DNA of 64,000 nt from Elusimicrobium minutum. GTDB taxonomy: Bacteria > Elusimicrobiota > Elusimicrobia > Elusimicrobiales > UBA9959. The position numbers and the translations under genes are program-made. Where the stretch lies: contig DYIF01000011.1 in NCBI GenBank assembly GCA_020723765.1, positions 1 to 64,000 of the forward strand, read 5' to 3'. Below the pieces are notes generated by a model, which saw only the letters and a program-made list of their open reading frames with translations, made no database searches and was not told the DNA's origin. Shown here in pieces: positions 32,536-40,544 of the stretch. Numbering within the stretch: the stretch's first letter is position 1; every line of letters starts with the position of its first letter.

Positions 32536-33162
32536 ATGGAATATATAGATGTTGTAACGGAAAGGCGTTCGGTCGCCAACTTCGACCCTTCTTTCGTTAT
32601 TTCGGACGAAGAAATAAAAAAGATTTGCGATTATGCAGCTCTTGCTCCTTCTTCAATGAATTTACAACCGTGGAAGGTTATAGCGGTAAAATCCAAGGAA
32701 AAAAAAGAGATACTTATGAAAGCGGCAATGAATCAAAGAAAGGTTGTCGACGCTTCGGTAGTTTTTATAGTAATAGCCGATACCAAAGCTCTGGAAGAGC
32801 ATATAGATAGAGTTTTGGAAAACTGGGTGAATTTGGGGTATCTAGACAAAAAAACCGCCGAAGGATATAAAAACTTTTCAACCGCATTATACGGAAAAGA
32901 AAATACCGAACTTAAAAGAAAATTATTCGCGATTAAAAACGCTTCTTTTTTTGCAATGAACTTGATGATTTGTGCAAAATCTCTGGGTTTTGACTCTCAT
33001 CCGATGGACGGATTTGACGAAGAGGCGATAAAAAAGAATTTTTCGATACCCGAAGATAATATCGTCCCTCTAATAATAGCGGTCGGAAAACACGACAAAT
33101 CCAAAAAACTTTTGCCCAGAGCCATGCGTTTTAAATTCGAAGAATCAGGCAAGATAGTCTAA
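32536..33162 (+). CDS. Nitroreductase family flavoprotein
   Basis: A 208-residue protein of the nitroreductase fold. The N-terminal RRSVANFDPSF and the FMN-contact segment ALAPSSMNLQPWKVI (about residues 34-49) are characteristic, as is the central AMNLMICAKSLGFDSHPMDGFD (about 137-158). Members reduce nitro compounds, quinones or enones with NAD(P)H and FMN; the native substrate is not predictable. GAGGAGG precedes ATG. It is divergent from the Crp/Fnr gene and may be controlled by it. A bidirectional terminator follows. Confidence 0.92.
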   Translation: MEYIDVVTERRSVANFDPSFVISDEEIKKICDYAALAPSSMNLQPWKVIAVKSKEKKEILMKAAMNQRKVVDASVVFIVIADTKALEEHIDRVLENWVNLGYLDKKTAEGYKNFSTALYGKENTELKRKLFAIKNASFFAMNLMICAKSLGFDSHPMDGFDEEAIKKNFSIPEDNIVPLIIAVGKHDKSKKLLPRAMRFKFEESGKIV

Positions 33163-33169
33163 TAAAATA

Positions 33170-33204
33170 AAAAACCCCCCTCGGTAAAAACCGAAGGGGG
33201 TTTA
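33170..33204. terminator. Bidirectional intrinsic terminator
   Basis: AAAACCCCC, CTCGGT, loop AAAA, ACCGAAG, GGGGGTTT: a long GC-rich stem with an A-tract before and T-tract after. It lies 8 bases after the nitroreductase stop and 20 before the convergent protease stop, so it can serve both. Confidence 0.88.
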
Positions 33205-33223
33205 AGCCTGGGTAATTTTAAAA

Positions 33224-34234
33224 TTATCTGTCGAAACTGAAGTTTAGGGCTTTAGAGGTGTCGAAAGAATCAAAATTGGTTTCGACTCTTACGCTTTTTA
33301 CAGCGCTTTGAGTTCTAATTTCCGGAACTATTCCCGAGAGATATTTATATAATACCGATATTTTTGTAACATCCTCTCCCCTTCCTCCGTTATTATCTAC
33401 TCTGTTGGATATAGTACATCCTGCCGGGGATTGAACAAAATCATTGTCCCCTCTTACCAGTATTCCCTCTATAAGTTTAGTTTGCTGGTTAAATACCGGA
33501 GATCCCGAGTTTCCTCCATAGGTATCCAGATTGGCTACGAAGTAGCCGTTCGGAGAAGGATCTCTTACCACGGCCCCGTCCGCTGATTTAACCGGAAGTC
33601 CGACCGGGTATCCTATTACAAACATCTGCTGACCGGCGGATAACTTCTGGTTCGTGTTTATTTTTAAAATTTTCTTGTTTGTAACTTTTCTGTCCAATTT
33701 GACTATCGCGTAGTCCGGTCCCAATCCGGTTCCCTGAGGGTTATCCGGCGTAGGTTCAGGGCCTACATTTGTTTTTACTATGTTTTTGCATTGGTATACT
33801 TCGGAAGAATCGAACTCGGTCTGAGGGGTATTCGGGTTATTTCTGTTTTTTACCGCATATCCGAACACGAAATAAGTCGAATCGCATTTTGATTGATTGG
33901 TTATGCAGTGTCCCGCGGTAATTACGGTATCTTCTGATATCAAAGCTCCGGAACAAAAAGCCCCTATGGTTTGTTCCCTGAAAGGTTCGTCTTCGCATAA
34001 ATTTAATCTATCACCGAATTTCATTGTGGTCAAAACGTATTTGTTTTTGGAGGAGTCGAATCTTACGTTTGACTTATCCCATAAAGAAACAACCGAGTTG
34101 GCTAATTCTTTTATGTCGGTTGTCATTTGAAAGTAATCTTTTCTGTTGTCGTCTCCGTATATTACTTTATTTGCGGAGAATAAGTTTGCGACTAAGGTTA
34201 TCGCCGCGACGAAGATTAAGGTGGTGTTCTTCAT
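33224..34234 (-). CDS. Secreted chymotrypsin-fold serine protease
   Basis: A 336-residue protein with a signal peptide (about 1-21), a pro-region (about 22-85) and a protease domain. The triad is visible: His in ITAGHCITN near 118, Asp in DYAIVKLDR near 178, and Ser in GGNSGSPVF near 243. GNSGSP instead of GDSGGP places it with bacterial glutamyl-endopeptidase/V8-like S1 enzymes rather than the trypsin group. Several cysteine pairs suggest disulfides. It is expected outside the cytoplasm. CAGGAGG lies six bases before ATG. The promoter region carries the same palindrome, at the same distance, as the trypsin gene at 25.7 kb. Confidence 0.93.
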   Translation of the reverse strand: MKNTTLIFVAAITLVANLFSANKVIYGDDNRKDYFQMTTDIKELANSVVSLWDKSNVRFDSSKNKYVLTTMKFGDRLNLCEDEPFREQTIGAFCSGALISEDTVITAGHCITNQSKCDSTYFVFGYAVKNRNNPNTPQTEFDSSEVYQCKNIVKTNVGPEPTPDNPQGTGLGPDYAIVKLDRKVTNKKILKINTNQKLSAGQQMFVIGYPVGLPVKSADGAVVRDPSPNGYFVANLDTYGGNSGSPVFNQQTKLIEGILVRGDNDFVQSPAGCTISNRVDNNGGRGEDVTKISVLYKYLSGIVPEIRTQSAVKSVRVETNFDSFDTSKALNFSFDR

Positions 34235-34250
34235 ACTTCCTCCTGAATAT

Positions 34251-34317
34251 AGTTTAACGCTATCTTGATTAAAGTCAAATATTTTTGGTCCTATTTGAGT
34301 ATAGGACTAAAGTCCTA
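34251..34317 (-). promoter_or_regulatory. Protease promoter with palindromic operator and extra half-site
   Basis: On the minus strand: palindrome TAGGAC-TAAA-GTCCTA (plus 34302-34317), an additional half-site GTCCTAT at 34289-34295, -35 TTGACT (34273-34278), 16-base spacer, -10 TAAACT (34251-34256). The operator centre is 75.5 bases from ATG and about 65 from the predicted transcription start. The layout matches the 26.6-kb promoter to within one base. Confidence 0.7.
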
Positions 34318-35274
34318 TTAAAATGCGGTAAAGGTTTTTACCGTAAATTTGTCTATAAGGTTAATGGATAATATGGATATGAGTATTACGGATACGATAA
34401 TTATCAGATAGAAATATTTTTTAGTTTCTTTAAATATCGGGGTTTGGGTATCTTCTTCCCAGGATATCCCTTTCTTGAAATAACTTAAAAGATTATAGAA
34501 TGAATAGCATTCGAGGGCAAAGAAGACAAATCCGATATAGCCGTATACCGGCATTTCAAATAGCTTCGGTTCGTTTAAAAAAGGAAGATGATAAACCCAT
34601 TTGGCGCCGGATTTGAAATTCCAAAACTCCCATAACAGGCCGCAGATTAAACCGGCTAAGGATATGTTTAAAACCTTTTCCATATTTCCGCCGGATATCT
34701 CTCTTATGAAAGACCTTGTCCCCAATTTCAGATTAAGAGGTTCGGTTATTAATAACGGGAAAAACCATATGAATGGAAATAAATATTTGGGTATTATTAA
34801 AACGAATAATGTCGATAATATACCCGCCCATATAATATTATCAAATTTAATTGGATTTGTTTTGAAATTTTTTGTTTTTATTTTTTTAAATATGCCTATA
34901 GTTTCTATCAATTCGGATGTCTCGAATATCGCAGGTAAAACCGTGGCGTATGCGAAAATATATCCGAAGTATCTTAAAGAGTTGTCGTAAGGCAACATTA
35001 CATAAGACCAGTTTTTTAAAAATATATTGAATATTTCGAATAAAAACCACCATCCGAAAGAAACGAATAGCATATAAAAAAATTCGGATGTTCTTGAAAT
35101 TATAAGCGAATTTCTTTTAATTGAGTATATGATACCATCGACTATAAATATGTAAGAATACCACGTGAATATGTAATATAGACGATAAAAAGGATCTATT
35201 TCGAAAGAAGCGAAAAAAGAGGATACAAAATAAACTATGAATCCCACTGATATGAAAATGATATTAACGCTCAT
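34318..35274 (-). CDS. Polytopic membrane protein of unknown function
   Basis: A 318-residue protein with about eight to nine hydrophobic segments spread over its length and short polar loops. Aromatic-rich motifs occur, such as LLWEFWNFKSGAKW near 238 and FFALECYSFYNLL near 275. I recognise no family. It is the last gene of the thiSGHFE run and overlaps the methyltransferase by four bases (ATGA), so it is co-transcribed with thiamine synthesis. A link to thiamine is possible only by position. Confidence 0.75.
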   Translation of the reverse strand: MSVNIIFISVGFIVYFVSSFFASFEIDPFYRLYYIFTWYSYIFIVDGIIYSIKRNSLIISRTSEFFYMLFVSFGWWFLFEIFNIFLKNWSYVMLPYDNSLRYFGYIFAYATVLPAIFETSELIETIGIFKKIKTKNFKTNPIKFDNIIWAGILSTLFVLIIPKYLFPFIWFFPLLITEPLNLKLGTRSFIREISGGNMEKVLNISLAGLICGLLWEFWNFKSGAKWVYHLPFLNEPKLFEMPVYGYIGFVFFALECYSFYNLLSYFKKGISWEEDTQTPIFKETKKYFYLIIIVSVILISILSINLIDKFTVKTFTAF

Positions 35275-35906
35275 TTCTCCCCCCTTATTACAACCACCCC
35301 GCCCTTATCGTGTCCATTCCTCGGTTTCTCTATGATTTTTGAGTTTTTTATTAGCCCGGGATCTGTAAAAAGCGTCTGATATGTTTTGATTTTTTTAATT
35401 CCGGTTCGTTTAAGAATATTTATTATCGTTTTTGGCGAATAAAACTTCGCTTTTTTATAAAAAATATTTTCTTTTCTTTTTTTCTTGTAATATCTTCCCA
35501 TATCGCTGTTTCCATTTATCATGGCTATTATTATTTTCCCTTTCTTTCTTAAAACCCTTACCGATTCTTTTACGGCTTTTGAAGGATTTTTTAGAAAACA
35601 AGCGGTAAATATAATAAAAACGGAGCCGAATTTTTCGTTTTCAAAAGGTAAATTATTGGCGTTAGATTTATAGGTTTTAATTCCTCTTTTTTGCGCTATT
35701 TTAAGGGCGTTTTCCGATATGTCTATGCCGTACTTTATCCCTAAGGCTTTCGCAAATCTTCCTGTCCCAACTCCTATTTCAATAGAGTCGTTTGTTTTAA
35801 AGTCTATCGCTTTTTTTATGGACTCAACTTCTGATAAAAAAATAAATTTATTTTCATCGTACCATCTATCGTACTCTACGGCGTATTTATCGAATGGGTT
35901 TTGCAT
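35271..35906 (-). CDS. SAM-dependent methyltransferase (class I, Methyltransf_11 type)
   Basis: A 211-residue protein with the Rossmann motif I IEIGVGTGRFAKAL near residue 41, the acidic motif II around GIDISENA, and the post-motif LPFENEKFGSVFIIFTACFLKNP near 95. The tail is basic. The substrate is unknown; the fold family covers quinone, small-molecule and lipid methyltransferases. It begins one base after thiE and overlaps the next membrane protein gene. TATACT lies three bases before ATG and no Shine-Dalgarno is seen. Confidence 0.9.
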   Translation of the reverse strand: MQNPFDKYAVEYDRWYDENKFIFLSEVESIKKAIDFKTNDSIEIGVGTGRFAKALGIKYGIDISENALKIAQKRGIKTYKSNANNLPFENEKFGSVFIIFTACFLKNPSKAVKESVRVLRKKGKIIIAMINGNSDMGRYYKKKRKENIFYKKAKFYSPKTIINILKRTGIKKIKTYQTLFTDPGLIKNSKIIEKPRNGHDKGGVVVIRGEK

Positions 35907-35907
35907 T

Positions 35908-36555
35908 TTAGTATATAAAATTCTTTTTGAGTTTTTCTATTTTTTCTTTTATGTTCGGAGATTGGGTTATCTCGGTTACAAGGCATACGCATTTCGCACC
36001 GGCTTTGATTACATCCTTTATGTTATGCTCTTTTATTCCGCCTATGGCTACGAAAGGTATTTTTTTGTTTTTTACAACCCAGTTAAGATATTTTAATCCG
36101 ACGGGCGGCATGACATCGTCTTTTGTATGGGTTTCAAATAGCGGGCCGACTCCGGCGTAATCCGCTTTTTCCTTTACCGCCTTAATATATTGTTTCGGTT
36201 CGTGAGTCGATACTCCTATTATAAAATCTTTCCCAACAAGTTTCCTTACCGCTTCTACTGGATAATCCTCCTGGCCTAAATGGACGCCGTCCGCTTTTAC
36301 CATAATCGCAAGGTCCGGGTGGTCGTTTATTATGAAAACGGCGCCGTATTTTTGAGTAAGTTTTCTTATTTCGAGGCATTCTTTATATTTTTCTATCGGG
36401 TCTTTGTATTTTTCCCTATACTGAATAATTTTTATCCCGGCTTTAAGCATTTCTTTGACAACCTCTATGTTATTCCTTCCGTTGGAGTGTTTTTCGTCGG
36501 TTATGCAGTATATGTTTTGAGTTTCAAAAAGTTTTATTTTTTCCTTTTTATTCAT
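35908..36555 (-). CDS. thiE: Thiamine-phosphate synthase
   Basis: A 215-residue TIM-barrel protein. Family motifs: IQYREKYKD near 43 (the pyrophosphate-site region), INDHPDLA and ADGVHLGQED near 80-100, VSTHEP near 117, GVGPLFETHTKDD near 133, and VAIGGI near 173. It joins HMP pyrophosphate to thiazole phosphate to give thiamine phosphate. It overlaps thiF by eight bases. No thiC or thiD is in the window, so the pyrimidine half must come from elsewhere on the genome or from salvage. Confidence 0.95.
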   Translation of the reverse strand: MNKKEKIKLFETQNIYCITDEKHSNGRNNIEVVKEMLKAGIKIIQYREKYKDPIEKYKECLEIRKLTQKYGAVFIINDHPDLAIMVKADGVHLGQEDYPVEAVRKLVGKDFIIGVSTHEPKQYIKAVKEKADYAGVGPLFETHTKDDVMPPVGLKYLNWVVKNKKIPFVAIGGIKEHNIKDVIKAGAKCVCLVTEITQSPNIKEKIEKLKKNFIY

Positions 36556-37168
36556 ACTCTTCTCCTTTTAAAACTCTTCTTAAAACCTCATCCGCCTGCA
36601 TCGATGCCACCACGCAGACCTTGGGCGCTAAAGGTTTAAATTCTTTAATTGATTTTTTAAGATCTCCTATTATCGTATAATCTTTTTTTCTTATTATTTT
36701 TATGTTTTCTACGTCTCCAAAATCCGCTATGCCGCTTGCGGTAATCAACTTTTTTTTCATCTTTACGGCCGTTTCAAATATAAACATTTTAGTTTCTTCT
36801 TTGTCCACCGCCTCCACGACTATATCCGGCTCGTATTTCCCGATTATTTTTTTCAAATCGTTTTCGTTTATCTTTTTGTTTAAAGCTTTTATTTTGGCTT
36901 TGGGATTGATTTTTAAAAGATTGCTTTTTAAAACGTAAACCTTCGGTTTTCCTATGTCCGATGGGAGAAAATTTTGTCTATTTAGATTTTTTAGTTCCAC
37001 CGAATCGAAATCTATTATGGTTAGATTTAGAAATCCGGTTCTTAATAAAATATGGGCTATGTTTGACCCTAACCCGCCGCATCCTATTATAAGTATCTTG
37101 GAGTTTCTTATTTTTTTAATTTGTTCTTTATCGAAGTAAATTTCAAATATTTTGTTTATGTCTCCCAT
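36548..37168 (-). CDS. thiF: ThiS adenylyltransferase ThiF (short form)
   Basis: A 206-residue E1-like protein with the nucleotide-binding LIIGCGGLGSNIA near residue 27, the DxDxVELKNLNRQNF segment near 53, and the adenylation-site Lys in IGKPKV. The length matches the short ThiF group seen in anaerobes, without the C-terminal rhodanese or zinc-finger extension. It adenylates the C-terminal glycine of ThiS before sulfur transfer. It follows thiH by two bases. Confidence 0.93.
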   Translation of the reverse strand: MGDINKIFEIYFDKEQIKKIRNSKILIIGCGGLGSNIAHILLRTGFLNLTIIDFDSVELKNLNRQNFLPSDIGKPKVYVLKSNLLKINPKAKIKALNKKINENDLKKIIGKYEPDIVVEAVDKEETKMFIFETAVKMKKKLITASGIADFGDVENIKIIRKKDYTIIGDLKKSIKEFKPLAPKVCVVASMQADEVLRRVLKGEEYE

Positions 37169-37170
37169 AA

Positions 37171-38250
37171 TTATATTTTTACCCAGTTGGTAAATTCCGG
37201 TCTATATCCTTTTTTTTCTATGATTTTTATTATTTCGTTTAAACTTCTCGAATCTTCGATCTCAAATTGTTTTAAATCGGAGGAATTTTGAAAATATCCC
37301 CCTACCGTCGTCTTTGATTCGGCGCTCATCTTAGTTATCCCGATGCCTATAAGGTTGTCTCTTATATAAGCGTTTTCTCTTGTAGATATGTTTATCCCGA
37401 CTCTTTCTAAAAATAATCTTGAAAGACATATTATTTTTACAAAATCTATGTCGGTAACCGGGTATGTTTTTATTTTTGAAACCGAGCTTCTCATTCTCGG
37501 GTATGATATGGATACTTCGACCTCGGGGTAGTTGTTTTGAATATGCTTAGCGTGCATAAGAGTCATATAAACGTCAAAATCGAAGTTTTTGTTTAATCCT
37601 AAAAGAGGCCCTATGTTTACTTCTTTTATCCCGGCTTTAACCGCTCTTTCTATGGCGTTAAGCCTGTATTCAAAATTTTTCTTTGGACCGAATTTGTGAA
37701 GTTTAAAATAAAGATTTTTATCGTAAGTTTCCTGATAAAGAGTAACCCCGCAAAGCCCGTTGTCTATAAGTTTTTTGTATTCGTCTTGTTCAAGAGGGTA
37801 TGTTTCTATCAATATTTCCGAGAAATATTTTCGAGCGATTTTTATCGCTTTTAATATGTATTCCACGCCGGATCTTATTCTATCCTCTCCGGTGAGTATT
37901 AAAATAGTGTCGAATCCTTTTTCTTTTAACGCAATCATTTCTTTTTCTATTTCTTTATCTTCGAGTTTGTCTCGTTCTATGCGATTTGTCGCGGAAAAAC
38001 CGCAATAAGCGCATCCGTTTACGCAGTAATTGGATATATATAAAGGGGCGTATAATAATACGGTTTTACCGAAAAAGGAATCCGTTATTTCTTTCGACTT
38101 TAACGCAAGCCTTTCCAATTCGAGTTTAGAGTTTAAGTTTTTTAATAAGCTTTTTTCGTTTATTTCTTCGTATGAAACGGAAACGCGGTTTAAATCCCTT
38201 TTTATTTTTTTAAATTTTTTTAATTCAAGGCTTATTATGTCGGAAAACAT
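37171..38250 (-). CDS. thiH: Tyrosine lyase ThiH (2-iminoacetate synthase)
   Basis: A 359-residue radical SAM enzyme. The cluster motif is CVNGCAYCGF near residue 80 (CxxxCxxC). A BATS-type C-terminal region includes GIGITKMSAESKTTVGGY. It splits tyrosine to p-cresol and dehydroglycine (2-iminoacetate), which feeds the thiazole ring. Use of ThiH instead of the oxidase ThiO indicates oxygen-independent thiamine synthesis. It begins one base after thiG. Confidence 0.95.
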   Translation of the reverse strand: MFSDIISLELKKFKKIKRDLNRVSVSYEEINEKSLLKNLNSKLELERLALKSKEITDSFFGKTVLLYAPLYISNYCVNGCAYCGFSATNRIERDKLEDKEIEKEMIALKEKGFDTILILTGEDRIRSGVEYILKAIKIARKYFSEILIETYPLEQDEYKKLIDNGLCGVTLYQETYDKNLYFKLHKFGPKKNFEYRLNAIERAVKAGIKEVNIGPLLGLNKNFDFDVYMTLMHAKHIQNNYPEVEVSISYPRMRSSVSKIKTYPVTDIDFVKIICLSRLFLERVGINISTRENAYIRDNLIGIGITKMSAESKTTVGGYFQNSSDLKQFEIEDSRSLNEIIKIIEKKGYRPEFTNWVKI

Positions 38251-38251
38251 A

Positions 38252-39022
38252 TCAGTTGTTTAAGAAATCGGTCAGAGGAGAGCTCGGTTTGGCGTAGTCT
38301 TCTTCTTTTAATATGCCTGTCTCGTAAGCCATTCTTCCGCTTTCAACGGCTTTCGACATGGCCTCGGACATTTTTACGGGGTCTTTGGATATGGCTATCG
38401 CGGTATTTACCAAAACCGCATCCGCCCCCATTTCCATAGCCTGGGCCGCATGAGAAGGTCTGCCTATTCCGGCGTCTATTATAACCGGTATTTTTATTTC
38501 TTTTATTATGGGTTCTATAAGAGTTTTTGCCGTTATCCCTTTGTTCGTGCCTATAAAAGATCCCAAAGGCATTACCGAAACCGCTCCGGCATCCTGTAAT
38601 TTTTTTGCGGTTATAAGATCAGGCGTTATATAAGGAAATATCTTAAAACCTTTTCTGGATAATTCTTTTGTGGCTTTAACCGTTTCTTCGTTGTCCGGAG
38701 CTAAATACCTCGTATCCGCCTCTATTTCTATTTTTATCCAGTCCGTTTTCGTTATTTCGGCCCCTATCTCGGCTATTCTTACCGCTTCCTTTGCGTTTCT
38801 GGCCCCGGATGTGTTTACCATTATTACGGCGTTTTTTGGTATATAATCCAGTATGTTTTCTACTTTTGAATCGGGATTTATTCTTCTCACGGCCACAGTT
38901 AAGACCTCAGCTTTGGATCTTGAAAGCATTTGGGGTATTATCTTATAGGTGGGAAGCTTTCCGGTTCCTATAAAAAGCCTCGATTTAAGTTTTTTCCCGG
39001 CTATTTCAAAGTGTTTTTGCAT
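38252..39022 (-). CDS. thiG: Thiazole synthase
   Basis: A 256-residue TIM-barrel protein. Visible features: SRLFIGTGKLPTY near 15, the Schiff-base lysine in TKTDWIKIEIEAD near 92-102, MPLGSFIGTNKGI near 147 and VIIDAGIGRPSHAAQAMEMGADAVLVNTAIA near 174-205. It builds thiazole phosphate from deoxyxylulose 5-phosphate, ThiS thiocarboxylate and dehydroglycine. It starts eight bases after thiS. Confidence 0.96.
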   Translation of the reverse strand: MQKHFEIAGKKLKSRLFIGTGKLPTYKIIPQMLSRSKAEVLTVAVRRINPDSKVENILDYIPKNAVIMVNTSGARNAKEAVRIAEIGAEITKTDWIKIEIEADTRYLAPDNEETVKATKELSRKGFKIFPYITPDLITAKKLQDAGAVSVMPLGSFIGTNKGITAKTLIEPIIKEIKIPVIIDAGIGRPSHAAQAMEMGADAVLVNTAIAISKDPVKMSEAMSKAVESGRMAYETGILKEEDYAKPSSPLTDFLNN

Positions 39023-39030
39023 AAATTATA

Positions 39031-39219
39031 TTATCCTCCGCCCACAAATCCTACAATTTCTATTTTATCGCCGTCTTTGATTTCGGTTTTTTCCCATCGG
39101 TCTTTTTTTATTATTTTGCCGTTTAATATTACGCATACTCCGTCTTTGATTTCCATTTTTTTTAAAAGTAAAGAAATTTTTTTGGGATTTGGTATTTTTT
39201 TGTCGTTAAGGACGATCAT
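39031..39219 (-). CDS. thiS: Sulfur carrier protein ThiS
   Basis: A 62-residue ubiquitin-fold protein from the ATG at 39219. The C-terminus GFVGGG provides the di-glycine tail that is adenylated by ThiF and converted to a thiocarboxylate; there is one extra Gly relative to the canonical GG end. The chosen start gives the standard family length; an in-frame ATG 15 bases upstream would add five residues. TATAAT lies exactly six bases before the chosen ATG, with no Shine-Dalgarno. It is the first gene of the thi operon. Confidence 0.92.
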   Translation of the reverse strand: MIVLNDKKIPNPKKISLLLKKMEIKDGVCVILNGKIIKKDRWEKTEIKDGDKIEIVGFVGGG

Positions 39220-39231
39220 AAAAATATTATA
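39220..39231 (-). promoter_or_regulatory. Predicted -10 of the thi operon (leaderless thiS)
   Basis: TATAAT (39226-39231, minus strand), six bases, ATG at 39219. No good -35 is seen 16-18 bases further up. There is no TPP riboswitch between this box and the divergent gene, and there is no room for one in a leaderless transcript. Confidence 0.5.
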
Positions 39232-39302
39232 CAAAATAGGATATCGTCTTTTTTTAATGGACTTTCCAAAAGCGATTTAATATTTAAGATTCTAATTTTT
39301 TA

Positions 39303-39314
39303 TATAATTTCATT
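39303..39314 (+). promoter_or_regulatory. Predicted -10 of the divergent flavoprotein gene (leaderless)
   Basis: TATAAT (39303-39308), TTCATT, ATG at 39315, without Shine-Dalgarno. The spacing is the same as for cinA and thiS. The -35 is weak. Confidence 0.5.
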
Positions 39315-40544
39315 ATGAGAACCGAAATTTACGATGTGGCTATAATCGGAGCGGGTGCCGGAGGTTTGATCTCCGCCTGCGTTTTGGCCGAAAAAGGATT
39401 TAAAACCATTTTGATAGAAAAGAATTCGAAAATAGGAAGAAAAATTTTATCTACAGGAGCCGGCAAGTGTAACATATCCAATTCGAATATATCTTCCCGA
39501 TTTTATATAACGGACGATTATCCGAAATTGGATCGTATTTTTTCGTCCTGCGGTCCCGAAAAAATCGTTTCGTATATTAACGATAAATTAGGTATTATGA
39601 CCGTAGAAAAAGAAAAGGGAAAGATATTTCCGGTTTCTCAAAAAGCGGAGAGCGTGGTAAACGCTTTCGATATTTTTTTAAAAACCAAAAAAGCGGAGAT
39701 ATTAAAGCTTTGCGAGGTATTAGATATAGAAAAAAAATCGGATATTTTTGAAATCGGTTTTAAAACTCTTCCGCATCAATACGAAAAGAAAGATTTTGTT
39801 TCCAAAAAATATCGAATAAAATCCAAAAAAATTATAATCGCTTGCGGAGGTCCTTCTTACCCTCAGATCGGAGGAACGGATTTCGGAATGAAAATAGCGC
39901 GGAAATTCGGACATAGAATAATCCCTCCGGTCGGAGTTATAACTCCTTTTAAGGTTTTAAAGCCCGATCTTTCCGCTTTAAACGGCATAAGAATGAACGC
40001 AAAAACCAAGCTTTTTGACGGAAAGATTATAGAAGACGAAATTTTATTTACAGACTACGGCATTTCCGGGCCGTTCGCTTTGGAGCTTTCGTTTTATTTG
40101 GGAGAAAAAATAGACGAGATAACGATAGAACTTATTTCGGAAGTTTCCGAAAAAAAGATGAAAGATTTTTTTCTAAACAGGCCTAAAAATTTGAAGGTCT
40201 TTGAGGTTTTAAAATCGATGTTTGATCCGAAATTCGCGGATTTTTTATCGGAATATTGCGAGATTAATCCTGATTTTCAATTTGACTCATCCGTCGCTTC
40301 GTCTATAATAGATAAAATTAAAAACTTTAAGCTTTCGGGGCTTTCGGCTATGGGATTCGATTACGCCATGACTAAAAAAGGCGGAGTTCCTCTTGCCGAG
40401 GTTAGCGATAGTTTCGAATCTAAAAAAAACAAAGGGATGTATATAATAGGCGAGGTTTTAAACGTCTGCGGTAAAACCGGAGGTTATAATCTTCATTTCG
40501 CTTTTACATCCGGATATGTAGCTTGCGAGTCGATAGATTTATAA
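39315..40544 (+). CDS. HI0933/BaiN-like NAD(P)/FAD-dependent oxidoreductase
   Basis: A 409-residue flavoprotein. The dinucleotide-binding GAGAGGLISACVLAEKG is near residue 12. The family signature KILSTGAGKCNISN lies near 45-58, and the C-terminal GEVLNVCGKTGGYNLHFAFTSG near 374-395 is diagnostic of the HI0933 family. The reaction is not known for most members; one branch reduces bile-acid enoyl-type bonds. It is divergent from thiS and convergent with murG; the two stop codons overlap by six bases. Confidence 0.92.
   Translation: MRTEIYDVAIIGAGAGGLISACVLAEKGFKTILIEKNSKIGRKILSTGAGKCNISNSNISSRFYITDDYPKLDRIFSSCGPEKIVSYINDKLGIMTVEKEKGKIFPVSQKAESVVNAFDIFLKTKKAEILKLCEVLDIEKKSDIFEIGFKTLPHQYEKKDFVSKKYRIKSKKIIIACGGPSYPQIGGTDFGMKIARKFGHRIIPPVGVITPFKVLKPDLSALNGIRMNAKTKLFDGKIIEDEILFTDYGISGPFALELSFYLGEKIDEITIELISEVSEKKMKDFFLNRPKNLKVFEVLKSMFDPKFADFLSEYCEINPDFQFDSSVASSIIDKIKNFKLSGLSAMGFDYAMTKKGGVPLAEVSDSFESKKNKGMYIIGEVLNVCGKTGGYNLHFAFTSGYVACESIDL

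Noticed and set aside
39220-39314. Possible TPP riboswitch upstream of thiS
   Set aside because: No CTGAGA or ACCCTTTGAACCTGA-type element is present, and the 95-bp divergent gap is too short.
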